From Linnemannia hyalina (taxonomy: Eukaryota; Mortierellomycota; Mortierellomycetes; Mortierellales; Mortierellaceae): DNA of 64,000 nt. Position numbers and translations under genes: made by a program. The first letter of the stretch is position 1. Each line of letters opens with the position of its first letter. Below are positions 22,813 to 33,820 of this stretch, piece by piece. The stretch lies in NCBI GenBank assembly GCA_019671135.1, contig JAHRHY010000001.1, positions 3,348,001-3,412,000 of the forward strand, written 5' to 3'. The notes under the pieces were generated by a model. It was given only the letters and a program-made list of their open reading frames with translations. It did no database searches and was not told the DNA's origin.

Positions 22813-24693
22813 ATGCGATTCTCATTCCTCAAAAAGAAGCATCCCTCCTTCAAGAAGCTACCCATCACCTCTCCACCCGAACTCATCCAGCTGCCCATCG
22901 CACCGAGTCCACTAGCCATCCCAGAGATCTTGGAACGAATCTTTTCGTATGTCGACGACTTTACTCTCCGTAGGACCGTGGTCCTAGTTTGTCGGCTGTG
23001 GCTCCAGATGAACCAACACCTTGTCCTCCGAGAACTCGTCTGGGATATCCATGTGCCTGTCCAACACATCGACAAGACTCTGGCCAAGCTGGGCGATACT
23101 GGCCGGTTGAAGTGGTTCTGTGATTGGGGGATGCCTACGGAGGCCAGCTGGGATAAACTCATCCGGACCTTGCTTCACTTACAGAGCTCCCCGGATCAGC
23201 CAAGCAGTACTTCGTTGCAGAGGTTGCCCGGACAGTTTAATAACTCCCTTCGTGAGTTGGAGTTCAGGACCAGCACATTCAAAACAAGAGGCCTCTTCGA
23301 CACCATTCCCTTCCCGCCGGCGCTGACCAGTCTCAAGTTCACCGTCCAAGAAGGCAGCTGCAACTTTTCCCTCGGTCGTCTTCTAGAGGCTTGCCCTCTG
23401 CTCGAGGAATTCCATGGAGAGGTCGTTACGAAATATCTGTTTCTTCTTGGATCCTTGGTTCCCTCTGACGTCAAAGGGCCTCAGCGTCGATTCTTGCCAC
23501 TTCGATCTTTGGTCCTCAGGAACGCGACTTTTCCTCAATCCTCACTTGAGGCGTTGCTGTTAGTGACTCCTCGGATCCAGGAGCTCAAGTTAATCAGCCT
23601 TCAAGCTATCACAGCGCAGGGACCCAATATGGCCACAAACAAGTACTCCCGAACAAATCTCGTCCAGCATATCCAGTCCCTCTCCATCATGCTCCAATCT
23701 TTCCATTTTTCGGTGTTTAACCAAGGGATCGACGGGCCTGAAGCCGACGAGATGCTGACTCCTCTGAGCCCGTTGGAGACTGGGCGGTCGCTTTGGGGAG
23801 ACGGTCTGACGCCTACGCTGATGAGGAAACTGGACGAAGGAACCAACTTTGTCACCACCCTCGAACTCTACTGGCGACATACGGACGAGTGCAGTACATC
23901 CTCCTGGCTCCTTCATAGGTTCATGTGTCGCTCTCGCCACCTCTTGCACGTCAGGACCACCAATATCGCCTTCCAGTTCGAGCATTTGGACCTTCACCGC
24001 CGCGCCCCAACAAATGGCTCCTCTGACACCTCTTCTTTCCTGACTGGAGTGTGGGCATGTACGAATCTGCGGACCCTTCGTCTGGAGTTGCACGGACACA
24101 ACCAGTCCCAGCTAACGCATCCTACCAACACCAGGATCGTCTTTGGCTATCTTTCGACCGTGTGTCCACGCCTCCAGGATCTTCAGCTTGTCATCTCCAA
24201 GATGTGCAAGACTCGAACGGGAGAACTTTATATCAACACTCCAACCATGCGACTCCAAGGAGGATTCATTCTATTAACGAGACTCAAGTACCTGGAACGA
24301 CTAAATATCAACTTTATCCAACCCACCGAGAGCGAAAGAACCCACGTCAACTGGATGGTCCCCTCTGGACGGACAGCCGAATTCCGGAAAAAGAGAAGGG
24401 TGATGATGGCAGGCTGGGAGTTGATCAAAAAGGAACAGGTCGCGCTCAAGGACCCAGCAGAAATTACACGACTGGCGTTGATGGACAAGGATGTCCTCCG
24501 ATGGGGCGAACTCGAGATCAAGACGAAGCGCGAGCTGTGGCGTCTTGGTTTGTTGTTGGAGGTGAAGAAGGTTTTGGAGCAGATGGATTTTGACGGCTTT
24601 GAGTGTTGGCCTTTGCTTCATAGAGTGTCTTTGAACGGTGGGTTTGAGCAAGGCCCCGAAGCCTGTGTGAAAACCCTGTTCGTCCAACCCTAG
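22813..24693 (+). CDS. F-box/leucine-rich repeat protein
   Basis: Single-exon, 626 residues, starting at the first ATG of the frame (22813); the frame is open upstream but has no other ATG close to the F-box. F-box about residues 35-80: SPLAIPEILERIFSYVDDFT, VVLVCRLWLQMNQHLVLREL with the conserved Trp present. Leucine-rich segments follow (LTSLKFTVQEGS, IQELKLISLQAI, LRTLRLELHGHN, YLSTVCPRLQDLQLV, LTRLKYLERLNINF). Presumed SCF ubiquitin-ligase receptor in cytosol or nucleus, target unknown. A CT-rich leader (22620-22790) precedes it. AATAAA occurs just after the stop near 24710. Convergent with the next F-box gene. Confidence 0.87.
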   Translation: MRFSFLKKKHPSFKKLPITSPPELIQLPIAPSPLAIPEILERIFSYVDDFTLRRTVVLVCRLWLQMNQHLVLRELVWDIHVPVQHIDKTLAKLGDTGRLKWFCDWGMPTEASWDKLIRTLLHLQSSPDQPSSTSLQRLPGQFNNSLRELEFRTSTFKTRGLFDTIPFPPALTSLKFTVQEGSCNFSLGRLLEACPLLEEFHGEVVTKYLFLLGSLVPSDVKGPQRRFLPLRSLVLRNATFPQSSLEALLLVTPRIQELKLISLQAITAQGPNMATNKYSRTNLVQHIQSLSIMLQSFHFSVFNQGIDGPEADEMLTPLSPLETGRSLWGDGLTPTLMRKLDEGTNFVTTLELYWRHTDECSTSSWLLHRFMCRSRHLLHVRTTNIAFQFEHLDLHRRAPTNGSSDTSSFLTGVWACTNLRTLRLELHGHNQSQLTHPTNTRIVFGYLSTVCPRLQDLQLVISKMCKTRTGELYINTPTMRLQGGFILLTRLKYLERLNINFIQPTESERTHVNWMVPSGRTAEFRKKRRVMMAGWELIKKEQVALKDPAEITRLALMDKDVLRWGELEIKTKRELWRLGLLLEVKKVLEQMDFDGFECWPLLHRVSLNGGFEQGPEACVKTLFVQP

Positions 24694-24942
24694 AGCCGAT
24701 AAATAAGTAGAATAAAAAAGTGGGGCCTTTCTAGTTCTTCCTCGAATCCATCCCTTCACTTTATGTGGTTGGAATCTCATTCCAACATCACGGAGTGAAG
24801 GTCTGGGTTTTTTTGGATGGGTACCTGGCAGACCTGATTTTTTTGTCCTCAAATGGCAGGTTATGGGTTTAGACATTGTCCTCAGCGCATCAAATATAAT
24901 CTCTCGCCCAGAACCCTTATATTGCTTCGCTTTATTTCTTCT

Positions 24943-26778
24943 TCAACCAAGGATCCGCTGCAGCTCCCTCTCAGGCTGACGACCAAACTCACTGCCGCAA
25001 TCGATAGACAGCCTGCTCAATAAAGGCCAGCATCTAGACCCCCCAACCCCAACCACATCCACAGCATCCAACTCCTCTAGTCTTGTCGCCACATCCTGCA
25101 ACCGACCGAGGTATCTCAACTCGAGACCATCCTCTCTGTTCTTTCGACCCCCCGCCGTTAACTCGTCCACATCCATCAACTCCCTCTCCTCCAAAAGCTC
25201 ACCATACCAATTCGATATCTCCAGGACTCGTACATACCTCCTAACGCCAACAAATCCCGACCGAACCATCCAATCCAAATCGACCCTCTCACACCCAATC
25301 TCCTTCAATCCTGACCCGATCTGCAAACGCTCCAAATGCTCTAGTCGACTGAGGAGACAGAGGCCTCCTTTGAGGTCCAGCCACGTTGACCGTGCTTCGT
25401 CAACGTCGTCCTCACTTGACTCGGGACGATATATAGTAAGCTCCTTGAGTTCTGAGCAAACCCTGGATATGTAGCCGAAAATCACCCTGGACTGGACCAA
25501 AACCAAACTCGACTCTCTAGAACCCCAGCCAAAAGTCACCTGGAGACTTCTCAAACGCCGACAAGCCCAAACTGCTGCTGCTGCTGCTGCTCCAGAAGGC
25601 GATGGGACGGTGTCTGTTCCTGGTGTTGGGGTCACCGCTGGTTCCGTGGATGGTGTGGTGAGAAGCCCGTGTATGTCGAGCTCTGCCACAGGAAGAATGA
25701 TATTGCGTGCACGCAAGTGAAGCAAGTGAGGTGCCTGGCAGAGATATCGATGAAGTACACTTTGAGTGGAGCGCTCGGAGTGGCTATAGCATACCAACTC
25801 GAGAGTGGTGACGTGATTGGGCTGATCCTGAAGGACCATCATCATGCTCAACGGCAAGTCAAGGGTGTCAACAGTCCATTCAGATGATACGGGACACACT
25901 CGAAGCGACTTGGAGAACCCAGAGATGGCAGGAAGCCCATCCTCAAACGAAAGGTGAAATGACTCTAGTCTGTAAGGAAGGGCGACGACATGCTGGTAAA
26001 AGTGGGCCTGATCGTACGCGATGCCTCTATCCCAATATAGTGATTCCGAACGCTGTAGCTGCATAGAGGTGCACTTTAGTCTCCGGAGTCTCGGGGTCAT
26101 GGTGAGAAATCGCTCGAAGCCTGCTTGATGAACACTGGCATTCCAGAGGACAAGCGTCTGGAGTTGCAGCTGTATTGGCGGATGGGCCCCACCGACCGCT
26201 TGCTGTGCTGTCGATACCCACTCTCCAACCGTTTCTAGAAAACCTGTAGTCTCCAGATGGACGACTTCCAGGCCGAGACAATCCCGAAACAGCGGCTCGA
26301 CATCAATAGTGCAGTCGCGGGACAGAAACAGTTTCAGGCAGGTCAAAGAACCCAGGTACTTGTGGATCCGTGGAAGGCAATTCGCGATATCGACGCTCCC
26401 ACTCAGTTCAAGTTGGAGCAGAGGGCTATCCAGCATGAGTCGCCTCATGGAATGGCCTTGGCCCCGTTGACGTCTATTGTAGTCCCGGCTCAAAGCAGAC
26501 TGAAGCTTCGTCCACTGTTCCATGGCAAGATCCCCGTTGGTCCCATGAGCATGCCACAGCAGTCGTCCTGCTCCCGGTATCCCAGCCAGCACTTTGCTCA
26601 ACTCCTTGTCCTTGCGTGCGTCGTCCCAAGCAACGTCTCTGATAAAGCGGTCTCGAATCGCTTGATACCACGCTCGACAAACAGGCGCAACGGTCGTGCG
26701 AAGAGTGTCGCTGTTGAAGTGCGAAAAAATCATGAGGAGTACCTCAGGGGAGGCGTCAGTGCGCGATATGGATGACAT
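24943..26778 (-). CDS. F-box/leucine-rich repeat protein
   Basis: Single-exon, 611 residues from the ATG at 26778; the frame extends upstream only through a non-ATG codon. F-box: ASPEVLLMIFSHFNSDTLRT then APVCRAWYQAIRDRFIRDVA. It shares with the other copies the GIPGAGRLLWHAHG motif and the late block VIFGYISRVCSELKELTIYR, followed by LKGGLCLLSRLEHLERLQIG and DLDWM. LRR-type strands fill the middle. A short poly-Ala run sits near 25570-25600 (GCTGCTGCT on the complement). Presumed substrate receptor of an SCF ubiquitin ligase. About 250 bases separate its stop from that of the convergent F-box neighbour. Confidence 0.87.
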   Translation of the reverse strand: MSSISRTDASPEVLLMIFSHFNSDTLRTTVAPVCRAWYQAIRDRFIRDVAWDDARKDKELSKVLAGIPGAGRLLWHAHGTNGDLAMEQWTKLQSALSRDYNRRQRGQGHSMRRLMLDSPLLQLELSGSVDIANCLPRIHKYLGSLTCLKLFLSRDCTIDVEPLFRDCLGLEVVHLETTGFLETVGEWVSTAQQAVGGAHPPIQLQLQTLVLWNASVHQAGFERFLTMTPRLRRLKCTSMQLQRSESLYWDRGIAYDQAHFYQHVVALPYRLESFHLSFEDGLPAISGFSKSLRVCPVSSEWTVDTLDLPLSMMMVLQDQPNHVTTLELVCYSHSERSTQSVLHRYLCQAPHLLHLRARNIILPVAELDIHGLLTTPSTEPAVTPTPGTDTVPSPSGAAAAAAVWACRRLRSLQVTFGWGSRESSLVLVQSRVIFGYISRVCSELKELTIYRPESSEDDVDEARSTWLDLKGGLCLLSRLEHLERLQIGSGLKEIGCERVDLDWMVRSGFVGVRRYVRVLEISNWYGELLEERELMDVDELTAGGRKNREDGLELRYLGRLQDVATRLEELDAVDVVGVGGSRCWPLLSRLSIDCGSEFGRQPERELQRILG

Positions 26779-26982
26779 TGTCTCTGCGGCGGTTGGACGG
26801 AATGGTGTAGGAGTGTGGAAGGAAAGATGAAAAAGAAAAAGAGGCAAAGAGGGGACAAAACAAAATAATAAAACAAAAACGTGACAAAAGCATTGTGAAA
26901 AGGCGGCGTGCTTTTGCGCATGTTTGATATTAAGGTGTGTGTTATTTGGATGTTGTGCTACGTAGCGATTTCTTCACAGTCG

Positions 26983-29900
26983 TTAAGTATATGGCAGATC
27001 GTTTATGAATTCAGGAGGAGCTTCATCCTCTAGCATAGGGACAGTCATCCCCACATCCAAACCCGTGCCGCCGTCCTTGAAGATGAAGGGGCTCTCCATT
27101 TCGTCCTGACCTGTGCGCTCAATCGATCTTTGACCTCCTCCCTCGCTTCCATAACGTCTCTGAGTCGACGACAAAGATCCGATGCTGGAGCGTCCCAAGC
27201 TCGACCGCAAGTAGCCAAACGTTCCTCGGGCGTTGTCGTTTCCTTCCGCGCTTTCGTCTTGTTTTTGTTGTAGTTGCTGTGTTCGTTGACGAATGGCAAT
27301 GGTGATGTCAGATTCCTGTGTCTTGAAGGGATCGAATCTTGAGGAGAGCCTGTTCCCTTCACGAAATGATAACCGATTTCCTTGACTTGACCGAGTATTG
27401 TCTCCGAGAGCCATCTCCTCTGCGCGCCGCCGCTTCAGTGCCGCGATATCCTGGGTGATGGTCGACGAATATCCATTTTCCAACCTCGTGGCGAATCCTT
27501 CTGTCCGAACTGCCTGATCATCGTCGTCCTCAAACTCGTTGACAATCTCACTGTCAAGGTACCGGGAGAATGGCGGTAGAGATAGGGGTGGCAGGTTTGG
27601 TATTGAGTATGCCATTGTGAAGTTGTCGAGCTCGTTCCGACCGACATCTTGAGTATCTTCTGCACTCCACTGCGAATCGATACTTCTCCTTGTCCGTGAG
27701 CGGTCGCTGAAAATCTTGTTCATCTCTTCAGAGGCGTACTTGGTGTTCATGGTTGGTGAAGCCGTCAGACGCCTCCTAGATCCGAAAAAATGACGCTCTT
27801 CATCGCTGGGACTCTGAGGAAGAAGTTCTTTGACAGATAGCGAGGGCGCCTGTGTCCTGTAAGGAGTTGACAGAGGATCCTGCTCCTTGTCTGGTTGTGC
27901 CTTTTTCTGTGGACGCATGTCGGATGCCGGTTCTGATACTGGGTCATCTCGGTAGTGCTTTGCTGAAGAACCCGCTGGCGGCGGCGCTGGCAGAGGCGGT
28001 GATGCAGATGGCGACTGCTTGCTGTTGCTGCTGACACTGAGATTATTTGTATGCCGCCAGGAATAACGATAACGCCTTGCCCTGATCTCCTCGATGGAGA
28101 ACTCCTCATCGTTGACATAAATGTCGGTAAGGTCGATCATTAGACGCTCAGCTCTCCCATTGGCGTTGATAGTGACAGGAAACTTTTGTCCGCCACTGCC
28201 GCGATCATGTGTCTCGGCCTGTTGTGTATTTGACGTGGGATGCGTGTGTGAGGAGTGGGATTGCGCGTCGTCCAGAACAGTCGTGATGATGGGTATATGT
28301 TTGGCCGGCGGTGGCGCCAAGGGTGAGGGTGGTTTGTTTTCGTCACTGAAGGAACTGGTCCTGGTCGAGGGTGGTGCTGTCTCTGTTGGAGGGGGCAATG
28401 CCTATTTGATTCGAGATATAAAAGGTAGCGTTAGGTTTGATCGTGGAGCCATCAATTTTCTTTTTCAACCTAAACCAAATTATTGCGGCGAGAAATAAGA
28501 TAATTACTCACTTCTTCAGGGTCTCGATAGACATCAAGTTTAGGAAGGAGCCGTCGAGGAACAGTGTCTTCGCTGGACAAAGTTGCCCCTTTCCAGCTTG
28601 TAACCTCCCTTGTGTTTTCCTTCCGCCGAACCTGCTCTGCCCCAAAGTCCCTCCACGGTGTGCTGGCTTGTGATGTAAAGCTTTTTGACGTCGCTTTTAG
28701 TTTAGTCGACACAGATGACTGGGCAGGTTGGTCAGTGTACACCTGTAGCTTGGCGTTAGGTCTTGATGGACCAGATGATCCAGTGCTGCGAGTTCCTGAG
28801 TTTGTTGTAGAAGTAGACCGTTCCTGGCCAAGAGACACATGTCCTTGGGCGCTGGCGTTTGGATGAATAGATTGCGTTCCAGAGACCTTGACGCCTAACA
28901 CTCGTCGTTGGCTTTCTCCACCAGAGCTGGACGCTGCTGAATGGTCCTGTGGGTGTTGTTGAGGTGGCACGGACGTTGATCGCGCGGACGCTACAGCCTC
29001 CAATTCCAGTTCATCCTTGTACACCTGTGCTCTCCGCTCAAAGTCTTCGTACTGTTTCTTGAGCCGGCCCAGTGGTCTCGCCCTCCTGTTGATCCCTGTG
29101 ACGAACACTTCTCGTGCCCGATCAAACCTATACAAGTAAGCAAAAAATAGTCCTGTAAGATTCGTTGTCTCACGCGTCACCAACGACGCAGTTGCAGGTA
29201 GGGTAAAAGACCGACTTACTCCTCTCTCGATTCTAAAAAATCCGCAAATTCCTCGTAGTACATGGCAATCTCGCTCCCAATCCCGTTGGCCTCCATATAG
29301 TTGAAGAGTTCGATGGTGTTGGAGATTTTCTCCGAGTAGATGATGAGCAGCTTGACGAAGCGTGGGTCGTTCCTGTAGCGTTCGTCGTCCTTGAAATCTG
29401 TGAGGGCACGCTCGAGAACCGGGGACAGTTGAGAGTCGTTGCCCTGTCCTGCACTTTGTGGGTAGTTTTCGATCATCCACTTGACGTAGCGCGAATAGAC
29501 GTCCATAGGATCGTCCAGGTCATCGATATGTGCGAGTTCTGCCTGAAAGCGACCATGCATGACTGCCTGCTGCTGTGCGCGGTCGTCGTGTTGTGTTGTG
29601 AAGAGGCGGGCGAGTGTTTGGGCACTGCGACCCTGTCGCAATGGCTGAATGTTTTCTTTTTCGAGTTCGATGGCATCGATATCGACGACAACGGAGGAGA
29701 AGGATGTATCGGATGCGGGTGGCGGGGAGAAGGAGTCGCGCCTCAGGCCATTGTGGGTGTGCTGCTGCTGCATCCCCTGATTATTGTCCTGTGGAGAGTA
29801 GTGGAGGATGAGAGTTGCATTCAGTGGATGGTTCGTTTGAGACGAAGATTTACAAACGACAACTGGAACAAAAAAGAAACGCGCCTGGACTGGACCCCGT

Positions 29901-30113
29901 GGTCATGTTGTTTGGATATCTCTCAAGGGTCACCAACAGACAGTCACACTTGAGGCAAAGAACTTTTTTTTCTGAAGGATGAATTTCAAGCAGCCATGGC
30001 AACGCTTCACGGGTTTGTAGTTCGTGTTTTTTGTATTTATTATCGTAATTGAGGACAAAAGAACAACTGCTATCTACTGACACGTGGAGGGATCTTACCT
30101 TTCCTTGCTCCAT
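26983..30113 (-). CDS. MAD3: Spindle checkpoint protein Mad3/BubR1 (no kinase domain)
   Basis: Four exons: 30113-30099, 29788-29220, 29127-28512, 28401-26983; frames join exactly, giving 872 residues. The first exon encodes just five residues (MEQGK). Component of the mitotic checkpoint complex that inhibits Cdc20-APC/C. Visible: a first KEN box in ELEKENIQPL (residues 49-51), then the Bub1/Mad3 TPR homology region with YVKWMIENYPQ, ERYRNDPRFVKLLIIYSE, FDRAREVFVTGINRRARPL; a second KEN box in VRRKENTREV (364-366); and a GLEBS-type Bub3-binding motif, NDEEFSIEEIRARRYRY (about 498-514). The C-terminus is low complexity and ends EDEAPPEFINDLPYT, with no protein kinase domain, as in yeast Mad3. 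It shares a roughly 1 kb divergent promoter with the uridine-kinase-like gene. Confidence 0.92.
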
Positions 30114-31131
30114 GTTCGAGTCCAAATGAGAAAATACTTGCTCGTCGCGAATCCTAATGCTGCATGATCCAAAGACAAACATAAAAACTTGGGTTAATGA
30201 ACTGTTTTTCTGCATGCCAGTGGCACTTTTACAAGACCAACAATGGTTGTTGTTGTGTTGCATCATAAGGAACAATTAAAAGTATATTTGGTTACGTTAT
30301 CATCTAACGTGCTTCATTATCTCTGTATAATCGTGTGCAGCATCCATTGAAAAAAGGATGTTAAAGTGTGTTGGTTGATAAAGAAAAGGATGTGAACGCA
30401 CCTTTGTTGTAGCCGTTAACTTATCCCAGATGTGCTTCGATCGGGAGCGATTGTTAGATGTCGGGTTCAATTGATCCGCTAAAAGGAAGCTTCAGAGTTG
30501 AAGACTGAAAGAAATGACAAACAGTTGGTTAGACAATGATCCAGTACAAAAGGATGGTTAGTCAGGTTCAGCTGACCTGCTTTTACTGAACATTTTCGCG
30601 TGTTTTCATCCACTGGCCGAAAACACCGTCGGTTCAAAGTAAAAACAAAACGATCGAGTTGTCGCGAGGGATAGATAGGAAGGATCAGAATAAATATGTG
30701 GATATTTTGTCTCATGGGCCGGCGAAAGCCTCTGAAGTAGCAAATATATTTTATAGCATCATAGTTGAAAAGGGTGTGGTTGCTTCGTAAGGACGAGAGG
30801 TAATGGTTGTAGGTTGTGATGGTGAATAACTTACTGCTTGTGTTTTTGGTATTGATGAAGGGAGAGAGAGAGATGGTGAGGAAGAAGGAGGAAGAAGAAT
30901 CGCTGATCAGTTTCTCTCGCGTCTTATCAAAACAAAGAAGAAAAAATAATTAATGCCGCGGTGGCTTAATGATGTCACGTGAAATATCCTCTTTCCCTTT
31001 CGTGAGAACGTGAGAACAAGCCTGACCCTTTTCTCCAACAAACACACACGGACACAAGGACGAAACTTGAACAACCTCATTCGCCTCCTTCGACACACAC
31101 ACACACCCACACCTCCTAACCAACAGCCGCC
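30114..31131. promoter_or_regulatory. Divergent intergenic region (Mad3 / uridine-kinase-like)
   Basis: About 1 kb between two oppositely directed start codons, so it must hold both promoters. The side next to the plus-strand gene has a CA/CT-rich leader (31040-31130). I see no additional gene. Confidence 0.6.
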
Positions 31132-32872
31132 ATGAGTCTCTCCCTGCCTGCAACCTTCAACTACAACCTGCCCGTCTCAAGGGTCTTTATCATTGGACTC
31201 GCCGGTAACTAAAACAATATATAAACGACAACAAGGAGGAGTAGGGGAGAGCCTTGAAAGGACGTCAAACCTTCTTTGTCACGAACCATGGCAGTCAAAC
31301 CACGACGTGTGTTCTTTCGATTGAGGTAATAAGCTAACATTCCTTCTTCTCGCATCTTATTCAATTGACATAATTAGGTGGAGCCGACTCTGGAAAGGTA
31401 ACAGGAACAAATGGCGATACGCAAGGAGAATTGAATTCGGTGGGACAGTACCAGTAAAGCCATAGTACGCAATTGCAGCTGACACTCTGAACCACGTCTA
31501 CTTTTTTTCCGCGCCTCAGGAAAAGTTCTGTAGAGTCCTCATTGAGCAATTGCAAAAAAACCAGATCGTCGATAGTAGTAAGGTCGTGCTTCTTCACCTT
31601 CACGATTTTTACAGGGAGCTCTCGGATGAGGACCGTGTCCGCGTTGCCAGCGGTCTCTACAGTTTCGACCACCCTGGTAAGCCGTGCAATGTTTGCTTTT
31701 GCTTTTAGGTAATTGCAAGGAGATCAACTGAACTTGTCTATTAATCGCCTTTTGTACCTGCTTGCACTTCATATAGATGCATTTGACTGGGAGTTGATTG
31801 CCGATGTCATTGAGGATATCCAGGAGGGCAGCACGTTCAGAATCCCAAAGTTCAACTTTTCAACAAAGACTCGGTACGTCGCCCTTCAAAACCCTCTTCT
31901 GGATATTGACAATTGCAGAATAAGATCATTTCAGCAGTAAGATAGCGCCACCAATTGAACCTTTACTCACGTCGTCATGCACGTTTGCCATTCACAACAC
32001 AATAGATCATATGAGGAGCACCCGAAGGAGCGCGGAAGCCCCACTGTCGTTCTCCTGGAGGGAATCTTTGTCCTCTACAGTGCAAAGATCCGCGAGTTCC
32101 TCAACATGAAGGTAACCATTTGTTAATGCTTATGATGCGCATGGTAAGCTGGTTCGCCAAACTGCGATTACTAACGTACTTTGTTCACAACTTTGCTTCT
32201 TATCCAACACCAGCTGTTCGTGGAACTGGATGATGATATGCGCTTGGCAAACAGAGGTATGGATTATACACTGAACTCAACCAAGCAGGAGGCACTTGTT
32301 TTTCTTTGTCTACTCAGCAAGAAACAACACTTACACGTGTGTTTTTCATTTCTCGAACCATAGTTGCTCGCAAGGTTGCCGAAGTCAACCCTGACCCCAT
32401 TGACCACGTCCTCACAGAATACGTCCGATTTGTCAAGCCCGCCTTTGACGACTTTATTCAGCCTGTAAGTGACCATCATCTCTGGTTTACATGCTTCTTT
32501 CATTTGCCAGTGTCACGAGAACCCAACGCGTTAACGCTTTCAATTGCTTCTGTTTGACAATAAAAATAGTCCAAAAAGTGGGCAGATATTATTATCCCCC
32601 GCGGTAGCGAGAACGTCACCGCGATCGAGTTGATTACCGCACACACCGCCGATCTTCTGGGACGCCCACCACAGTCCAACTCGACTCGCCCCTCGCGGAT
32701 GAACTCTTCCAACTCGACATTCCTTCAGGAGCTTACCGGAAGTCCCGTTTCCAAGTCCTCTATCCACAGCGACCCCAACTCGCGTCGCACCAGTGCAGCC
32801 CCTTCGCCTGTGCCTAGCAAGAGAATCCTTGCGGATACCCCCAACAGCGTGTACAACCCTGTGCCAGAGTAA
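31132..32872 (+). CDS. Uridine kinase-like P-loop protein
   Basis: Eight exons (31132-31204, 31378-31397, 31520-31676, 31777-31873, 32006-32111, 32214-32256, 32364-32464, 32570-32872) join in frame to 299 residues. Resembles uridine/cytidine kinase throughout: FIIGLAGGADSGK (P-loop), LHLHDFYRELSDEDR, GLYSFDHPDAFDWELI, FRIPKFNFSTKTRSYEEHP, TVVLLEGIFVLYS, MKLFVELDDDMRLANRVAR, FVKPAFDDFIQPSKKWADII, IPRGSENVTAIELI. The P-loop reads GGADSGK followed by Glu instead of the usual Ser/Thr, and the His of the substrate loop is replaced (STKTR). It may therefore be a divergent or non-catalytic member like the yeast Das2 type. The C-terminal 70 residues are Ser/Pro/Asn-rich. If active, it would phosphorylate uridine/cytidine in pyrimidine salvage. 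Confidence 0.85.
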
Positions 32873-33820
32873 TGTTCGTGTATATATTGGTCGGGATTAA
32901 ACTACGCAGTATCGTCAACACTATGAGAAAGTAGGCCGTATCAGAAGAGGTGACCTTTCGTGTTGTTCATTTCGCACGTTGATGGAGCGTTTGGGGGAAT
33001 GAGTTGTGTCTACGACTGCTGAATAACAGAAGGTATAACCAGGTACCCAGGTAGAGAACCAAGTGCGTGTCCCGAAGGCAATGACGAACCCGTTGGAGTG
33101 GGAACAAGCAGTAAAGCAAAAAAAAGAAAAGAAAAAAAGACTAAAAAAAGGAGGCATCCTTTGAAGTATCAAAATACTTTTTGATCGTCGCATGGATCGG
33201 AATCCCTTTCTGAATTGGCTACTTGTACTACTGTGCCTATGTATGTGAACAGAAATGTATTAGCGGGGCCCCGACACCAGAAGGGAATTGAAAATCAGTT
33301 CGATGGAGGATTCATTGTCCTGCTAACTAGTCAGTCGATATTCCGATAGTTACATGGGTTCAGCCACACTGGCGCCCCAGTGCTAAGTTTATTTTATATA
33401 CCACCTTTCCGGTTATCGCCACCCAAGGTTGGATCAAGGTTGGTATGCTACAATACATGTCATCATCAGCCAGACTGACTATCGATATTGCTTCACACCA
33501 AGGTCCCTTCATCCTTTCACTCGGCTTCTCGAACTCTCGGGATCGACACTCATGCTAGTCTTTAAGTTTTCTTGGTGTTCGAGTCATTCTGATAATCCTA
33601 TTAAGCATATTAAGAATCATATTGGCATACTGTTGTGATCTTCTTTGACTTTGCCCAGGAACTGGATCGAAACATGATGCCCTCCTATCCCATTACCACA
33701 GCCCCATCGCTGTGTGGACGATCGAAAATAAAAGAATAAAAGGCCCTTCATCAGCTCCAACTCTCACCATCCAACTTCTTCAACTCTCCACACTTTTACT
33801 TCTAACACTCTGAGCCTACA
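32873..33820. other. Intergenic, no gene seen
   Basis: 3' region of the uridine-kinase-like gene and promoter of the following GPI protein. A-rich tract at 33115-33150. No coding signal on either strand. Confidence 0.55.
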
